Source of the DNA: Vibrio jasicida CAIM 1864 = LMG 25398
GTDB lineage: Bacteria > Pseudomonadota > Gammaproteobacteria > Enterobacterales > Vibrionaceae
Length of the DNA stretch: 64,000 nucleotides
Assembly: GCF_000400365.1 (NCBI RefSeq)
Contig: NZ_BAOG01000090.1
Coordinates: 1-64,000, forward strand
Direction: 5' to 3'
Shown here: positions 54,285-62,075 of the stretch, piece after piece
Layout of the letters: every line of letters starts with the position of its first letter
Numbering within the stretch: the stretch's first letter is position 1
Program-made: the position numbers and the translations under genes
Notes under the pieces: generated by a model
Seen by the model: the letters and a program-made list of their open reading frames with translations, nothing else
Database searches by the model: none
Told to the model about the DNA's origin: nothing

Positions 54285-55271
54285 ATGTTTAATATTGCTT
54301 TATTTGGAGCGGGTCGAATTGGTCAAGTCCATGCGGTCAATATCGAACGTTCACCAGAAACCACGATTTATTCGCTTATCGAACCTTATGAAGTCTATGC
54401 GGATCAGTTTTGTGCGCAGTATCCGCAGACAAAACGCCAAACCGTAGAAGAGGCGATGGCGGATGACGACGTTCATGCGGTGTGCATTTGCTCTTCAACC
54501 GACACTCATGCGGATTTGATTGAGCGAGCAGCAAAAGCAGGTAAAGCCATCTTTTGTGAGAAGCCAATCGACCTTGATTTGGGGCGAGTACGTGATTGCT
54601 TGGGCGTAGTAAATCAGCATCAAGTGCCTTTCTTATTAGGCTTCAATCGCCGCTTTGACCCGCATTTCCTGAGTCTTAAGAAAGCGTTGGATGACGGTCA
54701 AATTGGCGAACCAGCAAGCGTAATTATCACCTCTCGTGATCCTGCGCCACCGCCAGCACAATACAGTAAGTCGTCCGGTGGTATGTTCCGTGATATGACG
54801 ATTCACGACCTCGACATGGCGCGGTTTATCTTAGGGGAAGATCCAATCGCAGTTACTGCACATGGCAGTTGCAAGGTAGATCCTGCCATCGGTGAAGCGG
54901 GAGATATCGATACCAGTGTGGTGACGCTTACATTTCCTTCTGGCGCGATGGCGACGATTCATAACAGTCGTCGCTCTGGTTACGGGTACGATCAACGTCT
55001 CGAAGTGCATGGCGAGAAAGGTACGCTGCAAGTGGCGAATCTGACCGAAAATCTAGTCAGCCGCAGTACAGAAACAGGGCAAACAGGCGCAACACCGAAG
55101 TACTTCTTCTTAGAGCGTTATGAGCGTGCTTACGTGGCGGAATGGCAACACTTTGTTGAAGTACTGAAAGGCGAAGCGCCATGCTGCTCTGGCATAGATG
55201 GCGAGATTGCTCTGACGCTAGCGGATGCTGCGTTAGAGTCGATGCAAACAGGGAAGACGGTTCGTTTGTAA
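54285..55271 (+). CDS. iolG: Inositol 2-dehydrogenase
   Basis: A 328-aa NAD-dependent Gfo/Idh/MocA dehydrogenase. It oxidises myo-inositol to 2-keto-myo-inositol, the first step of the pathway. The N-terminal site is 'FNIALFGAGRIGQVHAVNI', EKP occurs in 'IFCEKPIDLDLG', 'FLLGFNRRFDPHF' follows, and the active-site segment is 'GGMFRDMTIHDLDMARFILGE' (in part) with the Asp-xxx-His pair. Length and these motifs fit IolG. It is the last gene of the cluster, closed by a strong terminator. Confidence 0.9.
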   Translation: MFNIALFGAGRIGQVHAVNIERSPETTIYSLIEPYEVYADQFCAQYPQTKRQTVEEAMADDDVHAVCICSSTDTHADLIERAAKAGKAIFCEKPIDLDLGRVRDCLGVVNQHQVPFLLGFNRRFDPHFLSLKKALDDGQIGEPASVIITSRDPAPPPAQYSKSSGGMFRDMTIHDLDMARFILGEDPIAVTAHGSCKVDPAIGEAGDIDTSVVTLTFPSGAMATIHNSRRSGYGYDQRLEVHGEKGTLQVANLTENLVSRSTETGQTGATPKYFFLERYERAYVAEWQHFVEVLKGEAPCCSGIDGEIALTLADAALESMQTGKTVRL

Positions 55272-55292
55272 GTCACCCTTAACAGGAAACAA

Positions 55293-55319
55293 AAAGGGGA
55301 GCCGCATTGGCTCCCCTTT
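55293..55319 (+). terminator. Rho-independent terminator of the iol operon
   Basis: AAAGGGGAGCC (55293-55303) and GGCTCCCCTTT (55309-55319) form a perfect 11-bp stem with loop GCATT, followed by a T-rich tail. Confidence 0.9.
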
Positions 55320-55365
55320 CTATTTCCTACACCAAAGATGCGTAAATCTTACTGATGCATAAGTC

Positions 55366-56583
55366 TTACTGAGTTTTTTGCTGTTCTGATTTGCAAACAG
55401 CGGCAGTGAAGATAACGTCTGTTGAGCTGTTTAGCGCTGTTTCAGCAGAGTCTTGAATTACACCAATGATGAAACCAACTGCTACAACCTGCATTGCTAC
55501 GTCGTTTGAAATACCAAACAGACCACACGCCAGTGGAATCAGTAGTAGAGAACCACCAGCAACACCAGATGCGCCACACGCTGATACTGCGGCAACAATA
55601 CTTAGAAGTACTGCTGTCATGAGATCAACTTCGATGCCCATAGTGTGTACTGCTGCTAGCGTTAGCGTTGTGATGGTGATTGCTGCACCTGCCATGTTGA
55701 TGGTCGCGCCCAGCGGGATAGATACAGAGTACGTATCTTCGTCTAGGTCTAGCTTCTTACATAGGTTCATGTTCACTGGAATGTTCGCAGCACTTGAGCG
55801 TGTGAAGAATGCTGTTACGCCACTTTCACGTAGACATTGGAACACTAATGGGTACGGGTTTTCTTTCGTTTTGAAGTATACGATCGCTGGGTTAACCACT
55901 AACGCAATGATCATCATCGAACCTAGCAGTACCGCTAGCAGATGTGCGTAGCTTGCTAGTGCGCCAAAGCCTGTTGTTGCAAACGTTGATGCAACTAGAC
56001 CAAAGATACCGAACGGAGCAAGACGAATGATGAAGCGAACAATGTGAGAAACACTGTGGCTTAGATCTTCGAATACCGCTTTCGTCGTTGCTGATGCGTG
56101 GTGAAGCGCAAGACCAAGACCAACACCCCAAGCAAGAATACCAATGTAGTTAGCTTCTACTAATGCGTTTACTGGGTTATCAACCAGTTTGAACAACAAG
56201 GTTTGTAGAACTTCTGCGATACCTTGTGGTGGCGTTGCACCTTCAGCACCGGTTACTAGCGTTAAATTGGTCGGGAAAAGGAAACTTAGTAATACCGCGG
56301 TTAGTGCTGCAAAGAAGGTACCCGCTAGGTAAAGAACCACGATTGGGCGCATGTAAGTGTGTTGGTTTTTCTTTTGGTTCGCGATAGACGCTGCGACCAA
56401 AATGAACACCAAGATCGGTGCAATGGCTTTTAGTGCGCCAACAAAAAGGCTACCAATCATGCCAACACTTTGAGCATGGCTTGGAGAAATTGTTGCTAGT
56501 AAGATACCAAAGACGATACCGACGAGGATTTGGAGAACGAGGTTACCGCGAGCATATCGGGCAACGAGACTGTTGTGTTGCAT
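55366..56583 (-). CDS. sstT: Sodium:serine/threonine symporter
   Basis: A 405-aa DAACS-family inner-membrane carrier that takes up serine and threonine with Na+. SstT features are the opening '[18 protein letters not shown]', the serine-rich helical hairpin '[21 protein letters not shown]', '[18 protein letters not shown]' (in part) and '[18 protein letters not shown]'. The start at 56583 has AGGA upstream. It is monocistronic and has a 5' leader with two hairpins. Confidence 0.93.
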   Translation of the reverse strand: MQHNSLVARYARGNLVLQILVGIVFGILLATISPSHAQSVGMIGSLFVGALKAIAPILVFILVAASIANQKKNQHTYMRPIVVLYLAGTFFAALTAVLLSFLFPTNLTLVTGAEGATPPQGIAEVLQTLLFKLVDNPVNALVEANYIGILAWGVGLGLALHHASATTKAVFEDLSHSVSHIVRFIIRLAPFGIFGLVASTFATTGFGALASYAHLLAVLLGSMMIIALVVNPAIVYFKTKENPYPLVFQCLRESGVTAFFTRSSAANIPVNMNLCKKLDLDEDTYSVSIPLGATINMAGAAITITTLTLAAVHTMGIEVDLMTAVLLSIVAAVSACGASGVAGGSLLLIPLACGLFGISNDVAMQVVAVGFIIGVIQDSAETALNSSTDVIFTAAVCKSEQQKTQ

Positions 56584-56885
56584 ACATCATTCCTGCAATG
56601 TGATGTCTGAGCAAGCGCGCAAAATTCAGTCATTACACGGCGTAATGTTCCTTGTAAAACAAGGGCTGAAGGTTGGAATTGCGTTGCTAAGACGTCCTGA
56701 TTATCAATTATCCTGTTTTTATAAATTCAGCCATATTCTTGCTGAATATCACATATCTTAGCTTGGTAATATTTTGTGTCTAGTTTTAGTTTGTTCTTAG
56801 TTTAAATGTTTGCTTGATGTTGCCATTATTGGTCTTTTGTGTTGATTTGTGTCGCCAAATATGAATGATGGTTTTTCATTAAGTT
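56584..56885. other. sstT upstream region with two leader hairpins
   Basis: No gene is supported. On the sstT (minus) side two small stems lie 50-80 bp before the start codon: CATTAC/GTAATG at 56631-56647 and CCTTGT/ACAAGG at 56650-56664. They could be a short regulatory leader or a promoter-proximal operator pair. The remainder is AT-rich. Confidence 0.4.
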
Positions 56886-56913
56886 ATTAAAAAAGGAGGC
56901 GTTAGCCTCCTTT
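56886..56913 (-). terminator. Rho-independent terminator of rsgA
   Basis: Minus-strand AAAGGAGGC (56913-56905) pairs with GCCTCCTTT (56900-56892) with a 4-nt loop, followed by a T-run. It sits 29 bp past the rsgA stop. Confidence 0.88.
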
Positions 56914-56941
56914 GTTCTATTGATTACCTAAATACTACAAC

Positions 56942-58018
56942 TTAGTAACCTTGTTGGCGTTTTCGCTTTTCTCCGACGACATTACGTACCATCTTTCCAA
57001 ATTGCTTGCTTTGCGCTCGCTTCTTAGCAAGTGTCGCGCCGTTATGGGCTTGTTCGCGCAGTAACTTCAGGTAGTTAGTAAAGCGGCGCATCTCCAACGT
57101 GCCATCTTCAATCGCAGCTTGAACGGCGCAACCTGGCTCTGTTTGATGCTGACAATCACCAAATCGGCATTGCTCTGCTAATGCTTCGATATCAGAGAAG
57201 GTCTCACTAACGCCAGCTTCGCAATCGGTCAATTGGATCTCACGCATTCCTGGCGTGTCCATTAAGACGCCGCCAGAAGGTAACAAGTGAATAGAGCGAG
57301 AAGTGGTAGTGTGTCGACCTTTGCTGTCGTCTTCACGGATACCACCCGTTTCTTGTTCTTGTTCGCCTAGTAGCGTGTTCACTAAAGTGGATTTACCCAC
57401 ACCAGATGAGCCAATAAAAGCAACGGTTTGCCCTTCGCCGCACCAACTCATTAACTTGCTTACGCTCGATTCATCTAGGCCATTTACGCTTTCGACCATT
57501 AGCAATGGATCGAGCCTTTGCACCTGAGTTTTTAGTTCATCGACATCGTCACATAAATCGGCTTTGGTCAGCACAATCACGGGCTCAACATCGGCTTCAT
57601 TGACCAAAGTTAAATAACGCTCAATGCGGCTGAGGTTAAAGTCGTGGTTGACTGAACAAACGATAAAGACCGTATCCACATTTGCGGCGATAAGCTGCTC
57701 GGCAACCTTGCTGCCTGCGGCTTTACGACTGAATAAGCTGCGGCGTTCAAGTAAACGAGAAAACTGCTGTTGGTGGTTTAGTATCACCCAGTCGCCCACT
57801 GTCATGCTGGGTAGTGAGGCTTGGATAGGCAAATGGGTTTCACCTTGCTCGCTTACCACGACATAGCCACTGCGATGGTGAGCAATCACTCGTGCGAAGA
57901 GCGTGTCTTCATAATCGTCTAACGTCAGTTGTTGTTGAAAAAACGGTTTCCAACCTAATAGCTTTAACGGGTTAGGTTGAGTAAGTAGTGTTTCACAAAA
58001 AGAATGTGTTTTATTCAT
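56942..58018 (-). CDS. rsgA: Ribosome small-subunit-dependent GTPase A
   Basis: A 358-aa circularly permuted GTPase that helps mature the 30S subunit. An OB-fold N-terminal domain (about 30-100) is followed by G motifs in permuted order: TKAD (G4), then '[15 protein letters not shown]' (G1), 'SKGRHTTT' (switch), 'DTPGMRE' (G3). A zinc site reads '[14 protein letters not shown]'. Some gamma-proteobacteria carry two rsgA-like genes, so this may be a second copy; the window alone cannot show that. It has a long leader with an upstream ORF. Confidence 0.9.
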   Translation of the reverse strand: MNKTHSFCETLLTQPNPLKLLGWKPFFQQQLTLDDYEDTLFARVIAHHRSGYVVVSEQGETHLPIQASLPSMTVGDWVILNHQQQFSRLLERRSLFSRKAAGSKVAEQLIAANVDTVFIVCSVNHDFNLSRIERYLTLVNEADVEPVIVLTKADLCDDVDELKTQVQRLDPLLMVESVNGLDESSVSKLMSWCGEGQTVAFIGSSGVGKSTLVNTLLGEQEQETGGIREDDSKGRHTTTSRSIHLLPSGGVLMDTPGMREIQLTDCEAGVSETFSDIEALAEQCRFGDCQHQTEPGCAVQAAIEDGTLEMRRFTNYLKLLREQAHNGATLAKKRAQSKQFGKMVRNVVGEKRKRQQGY

Positions 58019-58236
58019 TGTTGAATTATCCCAGACGCCACAAAGCGCCTTAATACAAATCGTATGAGGGTCTAATTCGCATAGAGCTGACCCCGGTGGA
58101 AACCGGGCAAAGAAGGGAGGTGCTGTGGCTTAGCCACGAGAAAAAGTTGGACGTTTACCCTTTCACTGCCCAGTTAGTGTTATTCATTACAATCATCATA
58201 TTTCCTCTTCGTTGGTGAGTTAACGGCCGGAGTATA
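58019..58236 (-). promoter_or_regulatory. rsgA promoter and structured leader
   Basis: On the minus strand TTGTAA (58260-58255), an 18-bp spacer and TATACT (58236-58231) form a good sigma-70 promoter. The leader runs about 200 nt to the rsgA ATG. It contains a 14-codon ORF (58199-58155) and several stems: GTGGCT/AGCCAC, CCCGG/CCGGG, GGGTC/GACCC and ATAC/GTAT. The rsgA ribosome site itself (GGGA, ten bases from ATG) is weak. The set suggests translation-linked control. Confidence 0.55.
58155..58199 (-). CDS. 14-aa putative leader peptide upstream of rsgA
   Basis: ATG at 58199 follows a strong AGAGGAA ribosome site at ideal spacing and encodes MMIVMNNTNWAVKG before TAA. The strength of the site compared with that of rsgA argues that this short frame is really translated. 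I know no family for it. A role as a ribosome-sensing leader for rsgA is inference. Confidence 0.5.
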   Translation of the reverse strand: MMIVMNNTNWAVKG

Positions 58237-58272
58237 GCGGCTGTGATTCGAATCTTACAACTCCTTTGCGTT

Positions 58273-58599
58273 TTATATGTGTTTTATTCGACGTTCTTCC
58301 ATCTCTTGTGAATAGGTGTTGGCTTTTACGCCGTAGATGATTTGGATATGTCGGTCATCGATGATCACCACACCGTGTGCCCCGTGTTCTTTCAATGCTT
58401 TTTGATTCACGATAGCGGTGCTTTTTAACGTTAGGCGTAGCCTTGTCGCGCAAGCGCCCGTTTCGACCAAGTTATCCAAACCGCCTATGGCTTGTATCAC
58501 GGTGTCGACATCTTGTTCCAGATTTGGATTCACTTGGGTCAGCATTTTGAAGACGCGAGAAAGGGCTTTTAACATGGCGAGAAACTCGTTTGGCAGCAA
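58273..58599 (-). CDS. Stand-alone PTS EIIB domain (glucose type)
   Basis: A 108-aa protein consisting of one PTS EIIB domain of the glucose/N-acetylglucosamine class. The phosphocysteine motif is 'VETGACATRLRLTLKS' (Cys49), followed by 'KALKEHGAHGVVI' and 'QIIYGVKANTYSQEM'. The ORF begins at a TTG (58599) with AAGG close by; the ATG at 58575 (MLKALSRVF) is an alternative start giving 100 aa. No EIIC or EIIA gene is adjacent. It may complement an incomplete EIIC elsewhere or have a regulatory role. It has its own upstream region. Confidence 0.75.
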   Translation of the reverse strand: MLPNEFLAMLKALSRVFKMLTQVNPNLEQDVDTVIQAIGGLDNLVETGACATRLRLTLKSTAIVNQKALKEHGAHGVVIIDDRHIQIIYGVKANTYSQEMEERRIKHI

Positions 58600-58702
58600 A
58601 GCCTTGTTTATATCTCAGCTGCGGCTATTTCGCTCTGATTTAGGACACAAAATTATGCATTGATAGCTTGGTGAATGCTGCTCAGAGAAAAGAGAGAGGA
58701 AT

Positions 58703-58731
58703 AAAAAAGCTCCTCACGTTGGAGGAGCTTT
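58703..58731. terminator. Bidirectional-type terminator after the copper operon
   Basis: AAAGCTCCTC (58706-58715) and GAGGAGCTTT (58722-58731) form a perfect 10-bp stem with A-run and T-rich ends. It closes the minus-strand operon ending with the PCu(A)C gene. Confidence 0.88.
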
Positions 58732-58753
58732 GAACTGATTTGCCGAGCAACAA

Positions 58754-59221
58754 TTAATGCTGATGCTCGTGCTTTTTCATTCCAGCCATGACTTTTTTAA
58801 CCGGTGCGGTAAAGCTTTGCTTTTGACCATTGTCGTAAGTCACGGTGACTTCGATTTCGTCGCCTTCATTAAGCGGCTGTTTAAGGTCGAACAGCATGAT
58901 ATGCAGGCTGCCCGGTTTTAGCTCGGTGGTTTCTTTTGCTGTTAGTGTGATGTGATCTACTTGACGCATCTTCATCACATCACCTTCTTTAATCACATCG
59001 TGCAGCTCAACTTTGCCTGCTGCTGGTGTTTCTGCTGCAACGATATTGATGTCTTCTTGGCTTCGGTTAGCAAAGGTAACAAATACAGCACTTGTTACGG
59101 CACCTGGCGCCATGGCTCGTGCATACGGCTCATGTGGCATTACATTGAGGTTTGCTTGTGCCAAAGGGCTTAGAAGTAGGGCGGAGAGGGCTAACGTTTT
59201 GATTGCATGCTTAGCTTTCAT
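58754..59221 (-). CDS. Periplasmic copper chaperone PCu(A)C
   Basis: A 155-aa periplasmic protein with a signal peptide (1-23) and the PCu(A)C cupredoxin-like domain. The copper motif H(M)...M...HxM is visible as 'VELHDVIKEGDVMKMRQVD' followed by 'GSLHIMLFDL'. The C-terminal His-rich tail (KKHEHQH) may bind extra metal. It delivers Cu(I) to cytochrome oxidase assembly. Its start overlaps the SCO gene end by 11 bp, so the two are co-translated. Confidence 0.92.
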   Translation of the reverse strand: MKAKHAIKTLALSALLLSPLAQANLNVMPHEPYARAMAPGAVTSAVFVTFANRSQEDINIVAAETPAAGKVELHDVIKEGDVMKMRQVDHITLTAKETTELKPGSLHIMLFDLKQPLNEGDEIEVTVTYDNGQKQSFTAPVKKVMAGMKKHEHQH

Positions 59222-59822
59222 TGGTTTTTCCTTCTGCAGTCAGTTTGGTTATCGCCTCGACAATTGGCGCAGGCGTTAAAGTATGTGGCACTTTAGTGAT
59301 GAGTGTGCCGTCGGGCTTCAAGAAATAGAAATATGAGCTGTGGTCGAGAGTGTATTTCAGCTCAGAACCTTCGAGTTCCGTTTTACGGAAGATAACACCG
59401 TACTTGTGAGCAAGTGGGGTGGTGACATCCAACGGTGCTGACAGGCCTTCAATCATAGGGTGGAAGTAGTGCGCGTATTTGGCGGATGCATCGGCTTCGT
59501 CGCGCTCTGGATCAAGCGAGATAAACATCGGGCGCAACTGTGCTTTTTGCGCATCGTCGATTTGATTGAGTGCGCCTGCTAGCATGGCTAATGAGGTCGG
59601 ACACACGTCTGGACAACGCGTAAAGCCAAAGTAAACAATGCGAATGCGATCATCGCTGGTATCGAAGATATCGACAGGTTTATCGCCTTCGCCGAACAAC
59701 ACACTTTGTTCGGTCGCGACTTGTTGTTTTTTCTCTACGTCTTTTTGTCCATCTAGATACGTTTTGGTACCAAAGCCGAGGACAAAAGCAACCACGAGAA
59801 AAAGAGACCAATTACGGCTCAT
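59211..59822 (-). CDS. SCO-family copper/thiol protein
   Basis: A 203-aa membrane-anchored periplasmic protein of the SCO1/SenC family, needed for insertion of copper into the Cu-A centre of cytochrome c oxidase. An N-terminal helix (about 6-22) is followed by a thioredoxin fold with 'FTRCPDVCPTSLAML' (CxxxC) and the distal His in 'YTLDHSSYFYFL'. It sits between a hypothetical protein and PCu(A)C in a minus-strand operon. The motif residues are intact. Confidence 0.93.
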   Translation of the reverse strand: MSRNWSLFLVVAFVLGFGTKTYLDGQKDVEKKQQVATEQSVLFGEGDKPVDIFDTSDDRIRIVYFGFTRCPDVCPTSLAMLAGALNQIDDAQKAQLRPMFISLDPERDEADASAKYAHYFHPMIEGLSAPLDVTTPLAHKYGVIFRKTELEGSELKYTLDHSSYFYFLKPDGTLITKVPHTLTPAPIVEAITKLTAEGKTNES

Positions 59823-59831
59823 ATCAATTCC

Positions 59832-60257
59832 TTATCTTTGCATTTTGAGGGCTGGGTAGATGGTGTCTTTACCGTCGGAAAGCTCACCAACCCACGTCAT
59901 CGAATCTTGTGTACAAACGGGCAATGTCACGTCGCCCACGAATTTACCCGGCGCCACTTTCTTCAGCATGAATTTTGGCTCGCCCATTTCCATTTCTCGA
60001 CCAACCAAACTTAATACAAGCTGATCGGCTTCGCTGTCTTGCCATTCGACTTCGAGTTGAGCGGGGATCAGAGGTTGAGCAGTATCGACGCTAAGCGTCA
60101 TCGCAACATCATGTTGGATGCAAGGTTCAGTAGAGAGGAAACAGTATTCATCGAGCGACTTAGGCTCGGGCGCTGAAGAGAAGTTTTTGATGAGGGTAGG
60201 CGCGTAAAAGCCAGCAACCAGTGCAACGGCTATCCCTGCGATTTGTAACACTTTCAT
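59832..60257 (-). CDS. Secreted hypothetical protein of the SCO operon
   Basis: A 141-aa protein with an N-terminal hydrophobic signal or anchor (about 4-20). The periplasmic part has Cys pairs ('DEYCFLSTEPCIQH', then 'LPVCTQDS'). The sequence suggests a small beta-sandwich ('AMTLSVDTAQPLIPAQLEVEW', in part). It is 9 bp upstream of the SCO gene, so it is probably the first gene of a copper-delivery operon. I do not recognise a named family; a periplasmic role in copper handling is guilt by association. Confidence 0.7.
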   Translation of the reverse strand: MKVLQIAGIAVALVAGFYAPTLIKNFSSAPEPKSLDEYCFLSTEPCIQHDVAMTLSVDTAQPLIPAQLEVEWQDSEADQLVLSLVGREMEMGEPKFMLKKVAPGKFVGDVTLPVCTQDSMTWVGELSDGKDTIYPALKMQR

Positions 60258-60344
60258 TAAGATTCAGTATTTATCACTTAACATTGTCTGCATCCTAGCA
60301 CAGATGGGATGTAGGAAAACTCGTAACTTCAACAAATTGTGCAC

Positions 60345-60390
60345 TATACCCAAGTAACCTCGAGATGCTGGTTCAGCGAGAATGATTTGG
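60345..60390 (+). repeat. Short Vibrio-type intergenic repeat, copy 1
   Basis: The sequence starts TATACCCAAGTAACCTCGAG and continues through ATGCTG...GAGAATGA. It closely matches copy 2 at 61907-61958 over about 40 positions but lacks the matching right end. It lies between the copper operon and the DUF368 gene terminator. Confidence 0.65.
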
Positions 60391-60404
60391 TTTGTAGAGC
60401 GTAA

Positions 60405-60430
60405 ATAAAAAAACGGAGCCAATGGCTCCG
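60405..60430 (-). terminator. Rho-independent terminator of the DUF368 gene
   Basis: Minus-strand CGGAGCC (60430-60424) and GGCTCCG (60420-60414) form a perfect stem with a 3-nt loop, followed by a T-run. Confidence 0.88.
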
Positions 60431-60460
60431 CTTCTTAAATGATGGAATAGTGGTTCAGAT

Positions 60461-61378
60461 TTATTTGTTTGAATCCGCAAACTTTTCTAAACCAAGTACC
60501 AGTGCAATGGCAGCTAGCATCATGATCACGGCTAACACCAGTTGTGATGGTTGAGACGTGATGTGCTCAAACTCAAACGGTGACAGGTTTTGCTCTAGCA
60601 ATGGTACTTGTTCACCTTTCGAGTTTGTACGCCATGTTAACGTCTCTTTCCAAGGCCAGATCTTCGGTAGCGTGCCGATCATCAAGCCTGTTAGGAACAT
60701 CAAAGTTAAATCGCGGAATTTGCGCAGTAACCAAGATAACAGGTGAGAGAAAGACAATAGACCGACCACACAGCCAACAAGGAACAGTGCAAGAATATCA
60801 AATTGGAACCCTTTCACTGCGCCTAGTACAGGAGCGTACATGCCGATCAACAGCAAAATAAAGCTGCCTGAGATGCCCGGTAGGATCATTGCACAAATCG
60901 CAATCGCACCTGCAAGAATGGTGTTGATTGCAGTTGGCTCCATGTGAAGTGGTTTTAGTACCGTGATGCTGTAGGCAAAGCCAATACCAATCAAGAGGGC
61001 AACAAAGCGAATCGCATCGCGTTTCTCTACTTGGCGAATGATGTGGTAGACCGACACCAAAATCAGGCCGAAGAAGAAAGACCAGATTGGAATTGGGTGG
61101 GTTTCTAGTAGCCAACTGATCAGTTTTGCCAGTGTTGCGATACTAGTGAAAATGCCCGCAAACAATGAAATCAGGAAGAAGCCGTTAATATGGTTAAATA
61201 CGGCTTTGAAGCCATCTTTTTTCCAAATCGAGAAAAGTGATGGGTTAATACGTCGAATGCTTTCTAGCAGCGTGTCGTAAATGCCGGTAATGAATGCAAT
61301 GGTGCCGCCTGATACGCCAGGGACAACATCAGCTGCACCCATGGCCATTCCTTTAAAGTAGGTGATTAGATAGTTCAT
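60461..61378 (-). CDS. DUF368 membrane protein, undecaprenyl-phosphate translocase
   Basis: A 305-aa inner-membrane protein of the DUF368 (PopT) family with about eight or nine hydrophobic segments. Family signatures include 'GMAMGAADVVPGVSGGTIAFITGIYDTLL' (in part, near the N-terminus) and 'GAIAICAMILPGISGSFILLLIGMY' (in part, mid-protein), a duplicated GxxPGxSG motif. Members including V. cholerae VCA0040 have been reported to recycle undecaprenyl phosphate to the cytoplasmic face for cell-wall synthesis, with effects seen at high pH. The start at 61378 is standard. It is monocistronic. Confidence 0.88.
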   Translation of the reverse strand: MNYLITYFKGMAMGAADVVPGVSGGTIAFITGIYDTLLESIRRINPSLFSIWKKDGFKAVFNHINGFFLISLFAGIFTSIATLAKLISWLLETHPIPIWSFFFGLILVSVYHIIRQVEKRDAIRFVALLIGIGFAYSITVLKPLHMEPTAINTILAGAIAICAMILPGISGSFILLLIGMYAPVLGAVKGFQFDILALFLVGCVVGLLSFSHLLSWLLRKFRDLTLMFLTGLMIGTLPKIWPWKETLTWRTNSKGEQVPLLEQNLSPFEFEHITSQPSQLVLAVIMMLAAIALVLGLEKFADSNK

Positions 61379-61655
61379 TTCTCAAGTACTAAGTCATGTT
61401 GATGGCAGTGAGTATACAAACATTGATGTCAAAAAAGTATGAAATAGTGTTTCGGAAGAGTTCGAAATGATGGCTTTTCGGAGAAACACAAACTCTATCG
61501 CGAGTTTGAACAAATAAAACAGAACGATAAGCGAGATTTAGCAATGTGAAGAGGGGAAATATAAAAGGCGCAACACTGTCTAAATCATCCTAACTAAACA
61601 ATAAATATCGTGAATCTGGCCATTTGATGATTTATTTATCATTTATGAAGTGTGG

Positions 61656-61701
61656 TTGCGTATTGCAACTGCGTTTTGCGTTTTGGTTTTGCATATTGCA
61701 A
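61656..61701 (+). promoter_or_regulatory. Two LuxO-type binding sites upstream of qrr
   Basis: TTGCATATTGCAA at 61689-61701 matches the LuxO consensus TTGCA-W3-TGCAA exactly. TTGCGTATTGCAA at 61656-61668 differs by one base. They lie about 90 and 125 bp upstream of the predicted start, a normal distance for a sigma-54 activator. Confidence 0.85.
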
Positions 61702-61763
61702 ATTTATTCGTTCTGGTCTGATCTGATATGAGATCTTGTGCCCAAAAATAAAGCTTTTCAAAT

Positions 61764-61780
61764 TGGCATGATTAATGCAT
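61764..61780 (+). promoter_or_regulatory. Sigma-54 promoter of qrr
   Basis: TTGGCATGATTAATGCAT has GG (61765-61766) and GC (61777-61778) separated by ten bases, the -24/-12 pattern of RpoN promoters. The expected start is about 12 bases downstream, near 61790. Confidence 0.88.
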
Positions 61781-61789
61781 AATTCTTTT

Positions 61790-61898
61790 CGACCCTTCTT
61801 AAGCCGAGGGTCACCTAGCCAACTGACGTTGTTAGTGAATACACATTGTTCACATCATACATAAGCCAATCGCCTTAATTGCGGTTGGCTATTTTTTT
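61790..61898 (+). ncRNA. qrr: Qrr quorum-sensing small RNA
   Basis: About 109 nt. The first stem pairs GACCC with GGGTC. It is followed by the deeply conserved Qrr block GAGGGTCACCTAGCCAACTG then ACGTTGTTAGTGAA, the region that base-pairs with luxR/hapR mRNA via Hfq. The end is a GCCAATCGC/GCGGTTGGC terminator with seven T. Phosphorylated LuxO and sigma-54 drive Qrr genes at low cell density. Which Qrr (1-5) this is cannot be settled here; it is not next to luxO, so it is not Qrr1. It lies between the DUF368 gene and the 3' end of malT. Confidence 0.95.
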
Positions 61899-61906
61899 GT
61901 CTGTAG

Positions 61907-61958
61907 TATACCCAAATAACCTTGAGATGCTTGATTCTGTGAGAATGACTCGGGTATA
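61907..61958 (+). repeat. Short Vibrio-type intergenic repeat, copy 2
   Basis: A 52-nt element bounded by inverted termini TATACCC and GGGTATA. Its interior (AAATAACCTTGAGATGC...GTGAGAATGACTC) matches copy 1 at 60345. It starts 9 bases after the qrr terminator T-run. The remaining sequence to 62075 includes a possible malT terminator stem (AGGGCTGACG...GCCAACCCT region, 62021-62047). Confidence 0.7.
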
Positions 61959-62075
61959 TATGTACAACGTTTCCTACGTGCTTTGCAATTTGCACTTTTC
62001 AACGATTAATGAGCAATAAAAAGGGCTGACGCATAACGCCAACCCTAGTATCTAGCACTAATTTATTCAGTCCGA

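Noticed and set aside
55466-55951. A 161-codon antisense frame inside sstT
   Set aside because: It is the shadow of a conserved transporter and shows no signal, domain or ribosome site of its own.
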